Part shown: piece by piece, positions 26,871 to 35,029 of the stretch
How the letters are laid out: every line of letters starts with the position of its first letter
How positions within the stretch are numbered: position 1 is the stretch's first letter
From: Sphingobium chlorophenolicum
GTDB taxonomy: Bacteria > Pseudomonadota > Alphaproteobacteria > Sphingomonadales > Sphingomonadaceae
Assembly: GCF_000722875.1 (NCBI RefSeq)
Contig: NZ_JFHR01000001.1
Coordinates: forward strand, 186,001-250,000
Reading direction: 5' to 3'
DNA: 64,000 bases
The notes under the pieces: generated by a model
The model's database searches: none
What the model was told of the DNA's origin: nothing
What the model saw: only the letters and a program-made list of their open reading frames with translations
Made by a program: the position numbers and the translations under genes

Positions 26871-27784
26871 CGGCGATGCTGTTTTCCATGCCCGGGAACG
26901 AACGGCTGGCCGCATCCATCGCGGAACATACCGGGTGGGCGACAGGCACGCTCGAGGTTCGCCGGTTTCCCGATCAGGAGAGCTATGTCCGGCTCCGCTC
27001 CGGGGTGTCGGGATCAGCCGTGGCCGTCATATGCACGCTCGCGCGGCCCGACGACCAGATCATGCGGCTGCTCTTTGCTGCAAGGCTGCTGCGCGAGAGC
27101 GGGGCGCGGTCGGTCCATCTCGTGGCGCCTTATCTTGCCTATATGCGACAGGATCGGCGGTTCAAGGATGGCGAAGCGCTGACGTCCCGCCAGTTCGCCC
27201 AGCTCCTTTCATCCGAGTTCGATGGGCTCGTGACCGTCGATCCGCATCTCCACCGCTACGCGGATCTGGGGGAGATCTATTCGATGGAGACGGCTTCGCT
27301 CGCGGCATCTCCGCTTCTGGCGGACTGGGTCCGGGCCAATGTCGATGCACCGCTCATCATAGGACCCGACAGCGAGAGCGAGCAGTGGGCGGGCGCAATC
27401 GCCAGGCTTATCGGAGCGCCCCATGCGGTCTTCGCGAAATCGCGGCGCGGTGATCGGGACGTCCTTATCGCGGCCTCGGACCTGGGGGCATGGAAAGGCC
27501 GCACGCCGATCCTCGTCGATGACGTGATTTCGTCGGGACACACCCTTGCCAACGCCGCGCACGAGATCATCGACCAGGGCTTCCCTCCGCCGATCTGCCT
27601 GGCTGTTCACGGCCTCTTCGCGGCTGGTGCCGAGGCTTTGCTCAGGGAAGTCGGCTGCCGCATGGTTACGACCGAAAGTATCTCGCATGCCAGTAACGCG
27701 ATCACTCTTGGCGCACTGCTTGGCGATGCGCTGGCCCGGCAGATGGAAGGGGGCGCCGGTCGGCTACGTATAACACCCGAATGA
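26867..27784 (+). CDS. prs: Ribose-phosphate pyrophosphokinase (PRPP synthetase)
   Basis: A 305-residue enzyme converting ribose 5-phosphate and ATP to PRPP and AMP. Features: RRFPDQESYVRL (ATP-binding region), YLAYMRQDRRFKDGE, VDPHLHR (catalytic/metal-binding His), FAKSRRGDRDV (flexible loop) and the PRPP loop ILVDDVISSGHTL. It is slightly shorter than the housekeeping enzyme (about 315) and is probably a second copy. ATGA overlap with the phosphorylase gene indicates tight coupling: PRPP synthetase makes AMP, and the upstream enzyme may consume AMP. A CTACGTAT word lies in its last codons. Confidence 0.9.
   Translation: MTAMLFSMPGNERLAASIAEHTGWATGTLEVRRFPDQESYVRLRSGVSGSAVAVICTLARPDDQIMRLLFAARLLRESGARSVHLVAPYLAYMRQDRRFKDGEALTSRQFAQLLSSEFDGLVTVDPHLHRYADLGEIYSMETASLAASPLLADWVRANVDAPLIIGPDSESEQWAGAIARLIGAPHAVFAKSRRGDRDVLIAASDLGAWKGRTPILVDDVISSGHTLANAAHEIIDQGFPPPICLAVHGLFAAGAEALLREVGCRMVTTESISHASNAITLGALLGDALARQMEGGAGRLRITPE
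27764..27771 (-). promoter_or_regulatory. Near-match box (ATACGTAG on minus strand) upstream of USP gene
   Basis: One mismatch to TTACGTAG, in opposite orientation, within the 3' end of prs and 63 bases before the USP ATG at 27835. Weak candidate. Confidence 0.2.
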
Positions 27785-27834
27785 ATCCCATCACGGCGCT
27801 GGGTAGCAGGAATAGCTCAAAGCTGGAGGGACAT

Positions 27835-28656
27835 ATGGCTATCAAGGACATTCTCGCCGTCGTCGATACCGGAGACAAGGACGAGCGGTTTTTGCGCGAT
27901 GCGCTTGCCTTTGCCGAGTTCCACGACGCCAGCCTTGCCATCGTCGTGCTGTCGGCTCTCCCCGCGAGCGACTATGCCCTGACGGTTGCACTGCCTTATG
28001 TACTTCTTCCCGATTATACTGAAGCGGTGGAGGCGAAGCAGCAGCGGATCGCGATGCTCGCCCGCTCCACGAACGTAGAGGTGAGGACGATTTCGGACCA
28101 GCCGGCGGTGATCTTCGCCAAGACCGCGGTCTATGCCCGTTATGCCGACCTCGTCCTGTTCGGTCCTTCGGACAATTACGACCATCCGCCAATTCGACGT
28201 GATACGCTTGAGCGTTGCCTGTTCGCATCTGGGCGTCCCGTTCTGATCCTGCCCACCGGCTATAAACCGGCCGCCATCGATCACTTGGCGATCGGCTGGA
28301 ATGCGACCCGCGAGGCGACGCACGCGCTGCGCGACGCGACCATGTTCGCGGCGCCTGGGGCAAGGATCGATATACTCATCCTCGATGCGAAGCCGACGGT
28401 CCAGGGCCACGGTTCCGAACCGGGAGCCGATGTCGCCCACCATCTCGCCCGGCATGGCTTTACGTCGACCGTAGTTCCCATCCAGGGCGGTGACGTGTCG
28501 GATGCGGAGGCGCTGGTCGAAGCGGCTCACCGGCGTGGCGCCGGGATGCTCGCGCTTGGCGCTTATGGCCACTCTCGCCTGCGCGAGATGATCCTGGGCG
28601 GCGTCACGCGCGACCTGCTCACTGGCGCGCCGCTGCCGCTGCTGTTTGCGCATTGA
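27835..28656 (+). CDS. Universal stress protein, tandem-domain
   Basis: A 273-residue USP starting IKDILAVVDTGDKDERFLRDAL and ending with LALGAYGHSRLREMILGGVT and LPLLFAH. Its domain layout matches the USP at 23395. The start is chosen because TGGAGGGACAT lies directly before the ATG; the earlier in-frame ATG (27781) overlaps the prs stop. It lies 50 bases after prs and is followed by a 120-base gap to the cation ATPase gene. Confidence 0.9.
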   Translation: MAIKDILAVVDTGDKDERFLRDALAFAEFHDASLAIVVLSALPASDYALTVALPYVLLPDYTEAVEAKQQRIAMLARSTNVEVRTISDQPAVIFAKTAVYARYADLVLFGPSDNYDHPPIRRDTLERCLFASGRPVLILPTGYKPAAIDHLAIGWNATREATHALRDATMFAAPGARIDILILDAKPTVQGHGSEPGADVAHHLARHGFTSTVVPIQGGDVSDAEALVEAAHRRGAGMLALGAYGHSRLREMILGGVTRDLLTGAPLPLLFAH

Positions 28657-28776
28657 AGCCCATTCAATCGGCGGCACGCAAGCGCGGAACCGCGGGCCGG
28701 GAATGAAACCGGTCCGCACGGTCTTCGCTCCGCATGCTCAACACGAGATGGTTTGATGTAATACGAAAGAGATTTG

Positions 28777-31482
28777 ATGTCAGGACCCATGGAAACTTCC
28801 GAAGTGCGCTGGCATATGCTGTCAACCAGCGAAGTTGCCACGGCACTCGACGTCGGTTGTGCGGGTCTCTCTTCTCCGGAGGTGGATCGGCAATCGGCCC
28901 GCTTTGGGCCGAACGCGCTACCCCGGTCGGCGCGTCGCAATGTGTTCCTTAGGTTCCTCGCGCAATTCCATAACACGTTGATCTATGTGCTTCTTGCCGG
29001 GGCATTGGCCGCAGCGCTGCTCGATCACATGATCGACGCGGTGGTCATCGTCGCCGTCGTGATCGTGAATGCGGTGATCGGGCATATCCAGGAAGGAAAG
29101 GCTGAACAGGCGCTTGAGGCCATCCAGCAGATGATCGCGCCCAAGGCCAGCGTGGTGCGTGACGGCGTGAGGCAAACGATTCCCGTCCGCGAGATCGTGC
29201 CCGGCGATCTCGTGATGATCGAGGCCGGTGATCGCGTTCCCGCCGATCTCAGGCTTCTCCATGCGCGGCGAATGCTTATCGACGAGGCGCTGCTGACGGG
29301 CGAATCGGTGGCTGCCGAAAAGCAGGAAGCGGTGCTGCCCGAGCAGACCGATTTGGCGGATCGGCGTAATATGGCCTTTTCGGGCACGATGGTTGCGGCT
29401 GGGCACGCAAGCGGGCTCGCTGTTGCCACCGGATCTCGCACGCAGATCGGACGGATCAGTTCGCTTATCCAGTCGGTCGAACAACTGGCAACCCCGCTGC
29501 TGAAGCAGATCGACGGTTTTGCCCGGCGCTTCACCTGGTTCGTACTCGCGGGGGGGCTTGCGCTGTTCGCCTTTGCCGTTCTGGCGCGGAATTACGATTG
29601 GATCGACGCGCTGATCGCCGTGGTCGCGCTCGCCGTGGGGATCGTGCCGGAAGGGCTGCCGGCGGTCATCACGATTACTCTCGCGATCGGCGTGCGGCGG
29701 ATGGCGGGGCGCAACGCCGTCATCCGAAAGCTCCCGGCCGTCGAAACGCTCGGCGCGACCTCGGTGATATGCACCGACAAGACCGGCACGCTCACACGCA
29801 ACGAAATGACGGCCCGCCGCGTCATCACCGAGCGGCATACGATGATCGCGAGCGGATCCGGCTATGTTCCCGATGGTCAAATCCGGATCGTCGGGTCCGG
29901 GGACCAGGCAGAGGCTATGGCCGATGCGATGCCACTGATCCGCTGCGGGCTGCTGTGCAACGATGCCGCGCTGCGCAAGGTCGGTGCGGAATGGCGTGTC
30001 GAGGGCGATCCGATGGAGGGGGCCCTCTTCGCCCTGGCAATGAAGGCGGCCATCGATCCGGAGCAGGAGCGGGCGGAATGGGAGCGGCTCGACGAGATTC
30101 CCTTCGACGCCGCGCATCGGTTCATGGCGACGCTCTGCCGGGGTTCCAACGGCACGCGCTTGCTGTTCGTGAAGGGCGCGCCCGAAGCGCTCTTGGCGAT
30201 GACCGCGCCCGACAATTGTTCCTATTGGGAGAGTTCCATCGCTACCGCCGGAAGCGATGGCGAGCGCGTTCTCGCCTTCGGCGCGAAGGAAATGCCTGCC
30301 GGCAGCGAACGGATCTCGTTCGAAGATCTCTCGACTGGCGTGTGCCTCCTGGGCCTTGTCGGCTTCATCGATCCGCCTCGTGCGGAGGTCAAGGACGCCA
30401 TCGCCGAATGCCGGTCCGCCGGAATCGGCGTCAAGATGATCACTGGCGATCATGCGGCGACGGCGCTGGCGATCGCCCGGCAACTCGACCTTGCCGACGA
30501 CCCGCGCGTGCTGACCGGGCTGGAACTGGAAAAGCTTCCGGACACCGAACTGGAGCAAGCGGTCGCGGATGTCTCGGTCTTTGCCCGGACCAGCCCGGAA
30601 CATAAATTGCGGATCGTCCGTGCGCTGCAGGCTCAGGGAAAGATCGTCGCGATGACGGGGGACGGCGTGAACGACGCGCCGTCCCTCAAGCAGGCCGACG
30701 TCGGGGTCGCCATGGGCATCAAGGGCACCGAAGCGTCGAAAGAAGCGGCTTCCATGGTGCTGCTCGACGATAATTTTGCCTCGATCGTCAGCGCCGTTCG
30801 CGAAGGCCGAACGGTCTACGACAACATTCGCAAGGTCATTTCCTGGGAAATCCCTACGAACGGCGGTGAAACACTGGCGGTCGTATTGGCGATCCTGCTG
30901 GGCTTCGCGCTGCCGATGACGGCGACGCAGATCCTCTGGGTGAACCTCGTCCTCGCCGCCACGCTCGGCCTCGTGCTGGCGTTCGAGCCCACGGAACCCG
31001 GTGCGATGTTGCGCCGGCCACGGGAGCGCGGCGCGCCGTTGCTTTCGCCGTTCCTGCTTTGGCGTGTCCTTCTCGTCTCTGTGCTGTTCGCGGCCGTCAC
31101 TCTCGGAATCTTTTTCCATGTTCTGGCGCAAGGCCGGAGCCTGGAGATGGCGCGCACCATGGTCGTCAACATGTTCATCATCGCGGAGATCTTCTACCTC
31201 TTCAACGTCCGCTATCTCCACATGACGTCCCTGACATGGCGCGGCGCGATCGGTACTCCCGCCGTGTTGATCGCGATCGGCGTTCTCGTCATCGGCCAGG
31301 CGCTCTTCACCTATGCGCCGTTCATGAACGCGATTTTCCACTCGCAGCCGCTGGGCTTCGCGGACTGGGTGTTGCTGGTGGCGTGCGGCATGCTTCTCAT
31401 GCTGTCGCTGGAGGTGGAGAAGCATGTGATGCGGCGACTGGGCTGGTTTAGCGAACTTAATAATCAGGAGGACATGCCATGA
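28777..31482 (+). CDS. P-type (P2) cation-transporting ATPase, CtpF-like
   Basis: A 901-residue inner-membrane pump. Order: N-terminal cation-ATPase domain, M1-M2 (about 65-105), actuator domain with LLTGESVAAEK, M3-M4 with PEGLPAVIT, phosphorylation motif ICTDKTGTLTRNE (Asp334), MTGDGVNDAPSLKQADVG hinge and six C-terminal TM helices. PEGLPAVIT suggests Ca2+ or a similar divalent ion. M6 reads NLVLAATLGLVLAFEPTEPG, lacking the Asp of the SERCA site and resembling mycobacterial CtpF (from memory), so the ion is uncertain. A TTG precedes the ATG. The stop overlaps the USP start (ATGA), and the USP overlaps a Ca2+/Na+ antiporter gene. Confidence 0.9.
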   Translation: MSGPMETSEVRWHMLSTSEVATALDVGCAGLSSPEVDRQSARFGPNALPRSARRNVFLRFLAQFHNTLIYVLLAGALAAALLDHMIDAVVIVAVVIVNAVIGHIQEGKAEQALEAIQQMIAPKASVVRDGVRQTIPVREIVPGDLVMIEAGDRVPADLRLLHARRMLIDEALLTGESVAAEKQEAVLPEQTDLADRRNMAFSGTMVAAGHASGLAVATGSRTQIGRISSLIQSVEQLATPLLKQIDGFARRFTWFVLAGGLALFAFAVLARNYDWIDALIAVVALAVGIVPEGLPAVITITLAIGVRRMAGRNAVIRKLPAVETLGATSVICTDKTGTLTRNEMTARRVITERHTMIASGSGYVPDGQIRIVGSGDQAEAMADAMPLIRCGLLCNDAALRKVGAEWRVEGDPMEGALFALAMKAAIDPEQERAEWERLDEIPFDAAHRFMATLCRGSNGTRLLFVKGAPEALLAMTAPDNCSYWESSIATAGSDGERVLAFGAKEMPAGSERISFEDLSTGVCLLGLVGFIDPPRAEVKDAIAECRSAGIGVKMITGDHAATALAIARQLDLADDPRVLTGLELEKLPDTELEQAVADVSVFARTSPEHKLRIVRALQAQGKIVAMTGDGVNDAPSLKQADVGVAMGIKGTEASKEAASMVLLDDNFASIVSAVREGRTVYDNIRKVISWEIPTNGGETLAVVLAILLGFALPMTATQILWVNLVLAATLGLVLAFEPTEPGAMLRRPRERGAPLLSPFLLWRVLLVSVLFAAVTLGIFFHVLAQGRSLEMARTMVVNMFIIAEIFYLFNVRYLHMTSLTWRGAIGTPAVLIAIGVLVIGQALFTYAPFMNAIFHSQPLGFADWVLLVACGMLLMLSLEVEKHVMRRLGWFSELNNQEDMP

Positions 31483-32390
31483 CGCGTGACGGTTTCCCTA
31501 AATGCATCGCGCTCGCGACCGACCTCAGCCATCGTTGCGACCGCGCCTTCGATCGCGCCCTGCTGGTAGCCCAGGCATGGCGGGCGGAGCTTATGGTCAT
31601 CCACGCGCTGAACCCGCCGGAAGACGGGATGCTGTCCGTCCGACTCGGCGATCTGCCGTCCTGGCGTCGGCCTCTCGAAGACCCGGTGCGGGCGGCGCGC
31701 CATCGCATCTACCACGACCTTGTTCGCGAGGCGCCGCCAATCGACATTTCGGTCCACGTCGAAACCGGCTCGCCGGCACCGGTCGTCCTCGATATCGCCG
31801 GAAAGGGCGAGGCGGGCCTGATCGTCACCGGCGTGGCTCGCGATGGGCCGCTGGCCCGGATGCTGCTCGGCGATACCGTGGACCGGCTGATCCGCAAGGC
31901 GCCCGTTCCGATCCTGATCGTACGCGACCGCGCTTTCGAGCCTTACCGCGCCATGGTGGTCGCGACAGATTTCTCCGCGCCCGCCCGGATCGCTCTGGAG
32001 ACCGCCGTCCGCTTTTTTCCCGATGCGGCTATCTCCCTTTTCCACGCCTACGATGTGCCCTTCGCGGGCTATCTCGGCCGATCGGAAATCGAACGGCAAT
32101 TCGAGGGTTATGGCGAGGCTGCGGCCGACAAGTTCCTTGCCGAAGCGGGACTGTCTGATGTGGCGGCCCGGAACGTCACGCGCATGATCGAGCACGGGGT
32201 TCCCGAAGCGCTGCTTCGCGACCGTGCGGAAAATGCCGCACGTCACCTGACGGTCGTTGGAACCCATGGCGGTGGCCTCGTCTATGAGGCTATGATCGGC
32301 AGTACGGCGCGCAAGATCCTTGATGCGGTCCCGGGCGATGTCCTCCTCGTACCCGATCCCGCCAGGCGCAAGGTGAACCCGGCCGGATGA
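31479..32390 (+). CDS. Universal stress protein between two ion transporters
   Basis: A 303-residue tandem USP. Domain 1 begins KCIALATDLSHRCDRAFDRAL and has VTGVARDGPLARMLLGDTVDRL and PILIVRD. Domain 2 begins YRAMVVATDFSAPARIAL and has VVGTHGGGLVYEAMIGSTARKIL and DVLLVPD, both with the G-x9-G-S/T type nucleotide loop. It is joined by 4-base ATGA overlaps to the ATPase gene upstream and the antiporter gene downstream, so it is made in step with both. This suggests it may regulate, or be regulated together with, the transporters. Confidence 0.9.
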   Translation: MTRDGFPKCIALATDLSHRCDRAFDRALLVAQAWRAELMVIHALNPPEDGMLSVRLGDLPSWRRPLEDPVRAARHRIYHDLVREAPPIDISVHVETGSPAPVVLDIAGKGEAGLIVTGVARDGPLARMLLGDTVDRLIRKAPVPILIVRDRAFEPYRAMVVATDFSAPARIALETAVRFFPDAAISLFHAYDVPFAGYLGRSEIERQFEGYGEAAADKFLAEAGLSDVAARNVTRMIEHGVPEALLRDRAENAARHLTVVGTHGGGLVYEAMIGSTARKILDAVPGDVLLVPDPARRKVNPAG

Positions 32391-33355
32391 CGCTGGCGAT
32401 CGTTTCCAGCCTCATGGGGCTCGCCGCCCTGATCGCTGGTGCGGAGTGGCTGGTGAGGGGAGGCTCGGCGCTGGCCGCGCGGCTGGGCGTTTCGCCGCTG
32501 CTCATCGGCCTCACGATCGTGGCGCTGGGAACGAGCACGCCCGAACTCGCCGTCGGGATCGAGGCGGCGCTCCAGGGAAACGGCTCGCTCGCGGTTGGCA
32601 ACATCGCCGGCACCAACACCGTCAACATCCTCCTTATCCTCGGCCTCAGCGCGATGCTGCAACCACTTGCCATTCGGATGCAGACGCTGCGTCTGGAACT
32701 GCCTGTCATCGTCATCGCGTCGGCCGCGCTACTCGTCTTTGCCTGGGACGGTGTGCTCTCGCGCCTTGAGGGGCTGTTTTTGATCACGATGGGAATGGCC
32801 TTCACGCTGACCGTCATTCGCGTCGCCCGGCGGGAAAGCATCACGGTGAAGCTGGAGTTCGCGCGGGAATTCGCGGCGCCGCGCTTTTCCCGCCGCCACG
32901 GTTTCTCCGCAATGGCGATGCTGGCCATCGGCCTCGTCGTGATCGTCGTGGGCGCCAACTGGCTGGTGGATGGTGCGGTCGCGCTTGCCCGGTTGTGGAA
33001 CGTATCGGACGCCTTTATCGGACTGACGATCGTTGCGATCGGTACTTCCGCTCCTGAACTCGTTACGACGATCATTTCGACGATTCGTGGCGAGCGCGAC
33101 ATCGCGATCGGCAATCTGATCGGCAGCAGCGTTTACAATATTCTGGTGATTCTCGGCGCGGCCTGCCTGTTTCCGTCGAACGGGATCGAGGTCAGCGCGC
33201 AACTGATCCGGGTCGACATCCCGGTCATGTTGGGGGTCGCGCTGGCCTGCATTCCCGTATTCATCAGCGGACGCCAAATTTCGCGGTTCGAGGGTGGAAT
33301 GTTTGTGAGTGCCTACTTGCTATATCTTGCCTATTTGATCAATGATCGGATTTAA
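32387..33355 (+). CDS. Calcium/sodium antiporter (CaCA family, YrbG-like)
   Basis: A 322-residue inner-membrane exchanger with about ten TM helices in two inverted halves. The alpha-repeats are ALGTSTPELAVGIEAAL with GNIAGTNTVNI, and AIGTSAPELVTTIIST with GNLIGSSVYNI; the acidic residues and GN(L/I)xGxNxxN motifs form the ion site. Length and repeats fit YrbG-type K+-independent Na+/Ca2+ exchangers. The start overlaps the USP stop (ATGA). Together with the P2 ATPase this makes a cation-export operon, plausibly controlling cytoplasmic Ca2+; the ion is inferred from family. Confidence 0.92.
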   Translation: MTLAIVSSLMGLAALIAGAEWLVRGGSALAARLGVSPLLIGLTIVALGTSTPELAVGIEAALQGNGSLAVGNIAGTNTVNILLILGLSAMLQPLAIRMQTLRLELPVIVIASAALLVFAWDGVLSRLEGLFLITMGMAFTLTVIRVARRESITVKLEFAREFAAPRFSRRHGFSAMAMLAIGLVVIVVGANWLVDGAVALARLWNVSDAFIGLTIVAIGTSAPELVTTIISTIRGERDIAIGNLIGSSVYNILVILGAACLFPSNGIEVSAQLIRVDIPVMLGVALACIPVFISGRQISRFEGGMFVSAYLLYLAYLINDRI

Positions 33356-33559
33356 CCGATAAGGAAAGCGCGAGGGCATCTTTTGACAACGCCGCGATTT
33401 TCCCGCCTTTCGTCTATTATCCAGTGATTTTGGGTCGCAGGCGGTGGCTGCTGCTGTCAGGTTGCTAACGCGGGTCTTTCGATCCCGGTAGAACTTCGCA
33501 CCCTTTCGATCGGAGCCTTCGCATTCGTGGACCCGCGATAGCGTAACGATTAGGGAAAT

Positions 33560-33587
33560 CCCGGATAGACCCGAGCCCATCCGGGTC
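33560..33587 (+). promoter_or_regulatory. Alternative hairpins in the pfkB leader
   Basis: Arms CCCGGAT (33560-33566) and ATCCGGG (33579-33585) form one stem; GACCCG (33568-33573) and CGGGTC (33582-33587) form an overlapping, mutually exclusive stem. They end only a few bases before the first possible pfkB start (33593) and could influence translation. Confidence 0.3.
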
Positions 33588-33592
33588 CCTCA

Positions 33593-34534
33593 ATGGCGGC
33601 CATGATGAACATCGCGACCCTCACCCTGAACCCGACGATCGACGTCGCCTATGAAGTCGATCATGTCTACCACACCCGTAAAATGCGGACGAAGACAGAA
33701 TTCTATTCGCCGGGTGGCGGGGGAATCAACGTGGCCCGTGTCTATGTCCGGCTCGGCGGGAACGCGCGGAGCTACTATCTTTCGGGCGGTGCAACCGGCC
33801 ACGCGCTCGATGGTCTGCTCGACCTGCACCAGCTGGTGCGCAACCGTATCCCGATCAAGGGGCATACCAGGGTGGCCACCGCAGTGCTCGAGCGCGAAAG
33901 CGGGAAGGAATATCGCCTCGTTCCGTCCGGACCGATGGTCGAACCTGCAGAATGGCGGCAGTGCCTCAATCAGCTCCAGACGGCACAATGTGACTATCTG
34001 GTCGCGAGCGGTTCGCTCTCACCCGGCATTCCGGATGATTTCTATGGCCAGGTCGTCGCGATGATGACGGAACGCAATATACCGGTCGTGCTCGACAGTT
34101 CAGGCGCTGGCCTGCGCGGAGGCCTTGAGCAAGGCGGCGTCTTCCTCGTCAAGCCCAGCATTGGCGAGTTGCGCCAGTTCACCGGTCGGGATCTTCCCGA
34201 CACGGAGTCGGTGGGACGGGCGGCCATGCAGATCGTCGGGGGCGGTCATGCGCAATATGTGGCGGTGACGATGGGGCACGAGGGCGCTCTCCTTGCCTCG
34301 GCCGAGCGCCAACTCCTGCTTCCCGCAGTGGACATCGAGGTCAGAAGCGCGGTCGGCGCGGGCGACAGTTTCCTTTCGGCGATGGTCTTTGCTATCTCCT
34401 CAGGCTGGGAGATCGAAGAAGCGTTCCGCTTCGGCATCGCGGCAGGCGCGGCGGCCGTGATGAATCCGGGGCACGATCTTGCGCGACCCGAAGACATCCG
34501 GCGGCTCTATTCGCAGGTCCGTGCAGCCTCCTGA
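33593..34534 (+). CDS. pfkB: PfkB-family sugar-phosphate kinase (1-phosphofructokinase/Pfk-2-like)
   Basis: A 313-residue ribokinase-fold kinase. It starts with ATLTLNPTIDVAYEV, has the substrate motif SPGGGGINVARV, the PfkB signature 2 region with catalytic Asp in SAVGAGDSFLSAM, and ATP-binding VTMGHEGALLA. The pattern is that of the hexose-phosphate kinase branch (FruK/Pfk-2), most likely phosphorylating fructose 6-phosphate or fructose 1-phosphate. There is no fru PTS nearby. Possible starts are ATG 33593, 33602 or 33605; none has a good ribosome-binding site and the last fits the family best. PfkB is also a member of the mycobacterial DosR regulon. Confidence 0.88.
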   Translation: MAAMMNIATLTLNPTIDVAYEVDHVYHTRKMRTKTEFYSPGGGGINVARVYVRLGGNARSYYLSGGATGHALDGLLDLHQLVRNRIPIKGHTRVATAVLERESGKEYRLVPSGPMVEPAEWRQCLNQLQTAQCDYLVASGSLSPGIPDDFYGQVVAMMTERNIPVVLDSSGAGLRGGLEQGGVFLVKPSIGELRQFTGRDLPDTESVGRAAMQIVGGGHAQYVAVTMGHEGALLASAERQLLLPAVDIEVRSAVGAGDSFLSAMVFAISSGWEIEEAFRFGIAAGAAAVMNPGHDLARPEDIRRLYSQVRAAS

Positions 34535-34586
34535 ACCTTGCGTTGAACTTGAGCGTACTCCACCGACCAGTTCATGATCGTGGTTC

Positions 34587-34609
34587 CCGGTCGCGAAATT
34601 CGCGACCGG
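34587..34609. terminator. Stem-loop between convergent pfkB and AhpD-like genes
   Basis: Perfect 9-bp arms CCGGTCGCG/CGCGACCGG with a 5-base loop AAATT, located between two convergent stops. There is no long T-run, so it is a bidirectional terminator candidate rather than a proven one. Confidence 0.55.
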
Positions 34610-34658
34610 TTCGGCGCACTGCCGGTCAAGTGTTCGGCTGTTTCGATTTCACGGCGTA

Positions 34659-35012
34659 TTATTGTTTCGCTTGATCGGAGAACTGATCGAAGGCCTCGAC
34701 CGCCTGCGCGGCATACATGAGGCTGGGGCCAGCGCCCATGTAGAGCGCCATGCCCATCGTCTCCATCACTTCATCGCGCGTGGCGCCATGCTTGACGGCG
34801 GCCTTCGAATGGAAGGCAACGCAGCCGTCGCAGCGGATGGCGACCGAGATGGCAAGAGCGATCAGTTCCTTGGTCTTGGCATCGAGCGCCCCGGCCTTGG
34901 TGGCCGCAGTCGCCATGGCGGAAAAGGCCTGCATCACGTCGGGCGTGCCGAGCCGCACTTCCTTGATGGCGCCATTCAGCTCGGTCGCCATTTTCGGCCA
35001 GTCCTTGTGCAT
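34659..35012 (-). CDS. AhpD-like carboxymuconolactone decarboxylase family protein
   Basis: A 117-residue helical protein with the CMD/AhpD core LIALAISVAIRCDGCVAFHSKAA carrying a CxxC and His. In AhpD proteins this motif gives thiol-disulfide peroxidase-linked activity; true decarboxylases lack the CxxC. Reading ends TTG-rich on the minus strand before pfkB. GGAGACG precedes the ATG. It is the last gene of the minus-strand group behind tolC, which links it to thiol or sulfide stress rather than to aromatic degradation. Confidence 0.88.
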   Translation of the reverse strand: MHKDWPKMATELNGAIKEVRLGTPDVMQAFSAMATAATKAGALDAKTKELIALAISVAIRCDGCVAFHSKAAVKHGATRDEVMETMGMALYMGAGPSLMYAAQAVEAFDQFSDQAKQ

Positions 35013-35029
35013 ATCGTCTCCTGTAAAGT

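Noticed and set aside
28918-31425. 835-codon minus-strand frame opposite the cation ATPase gene
   Set aside because: Antisense shadow; extremely rich in Arg, His, Asp and Gly with no motif, while the plus strand has all P-type ATPase motifs.
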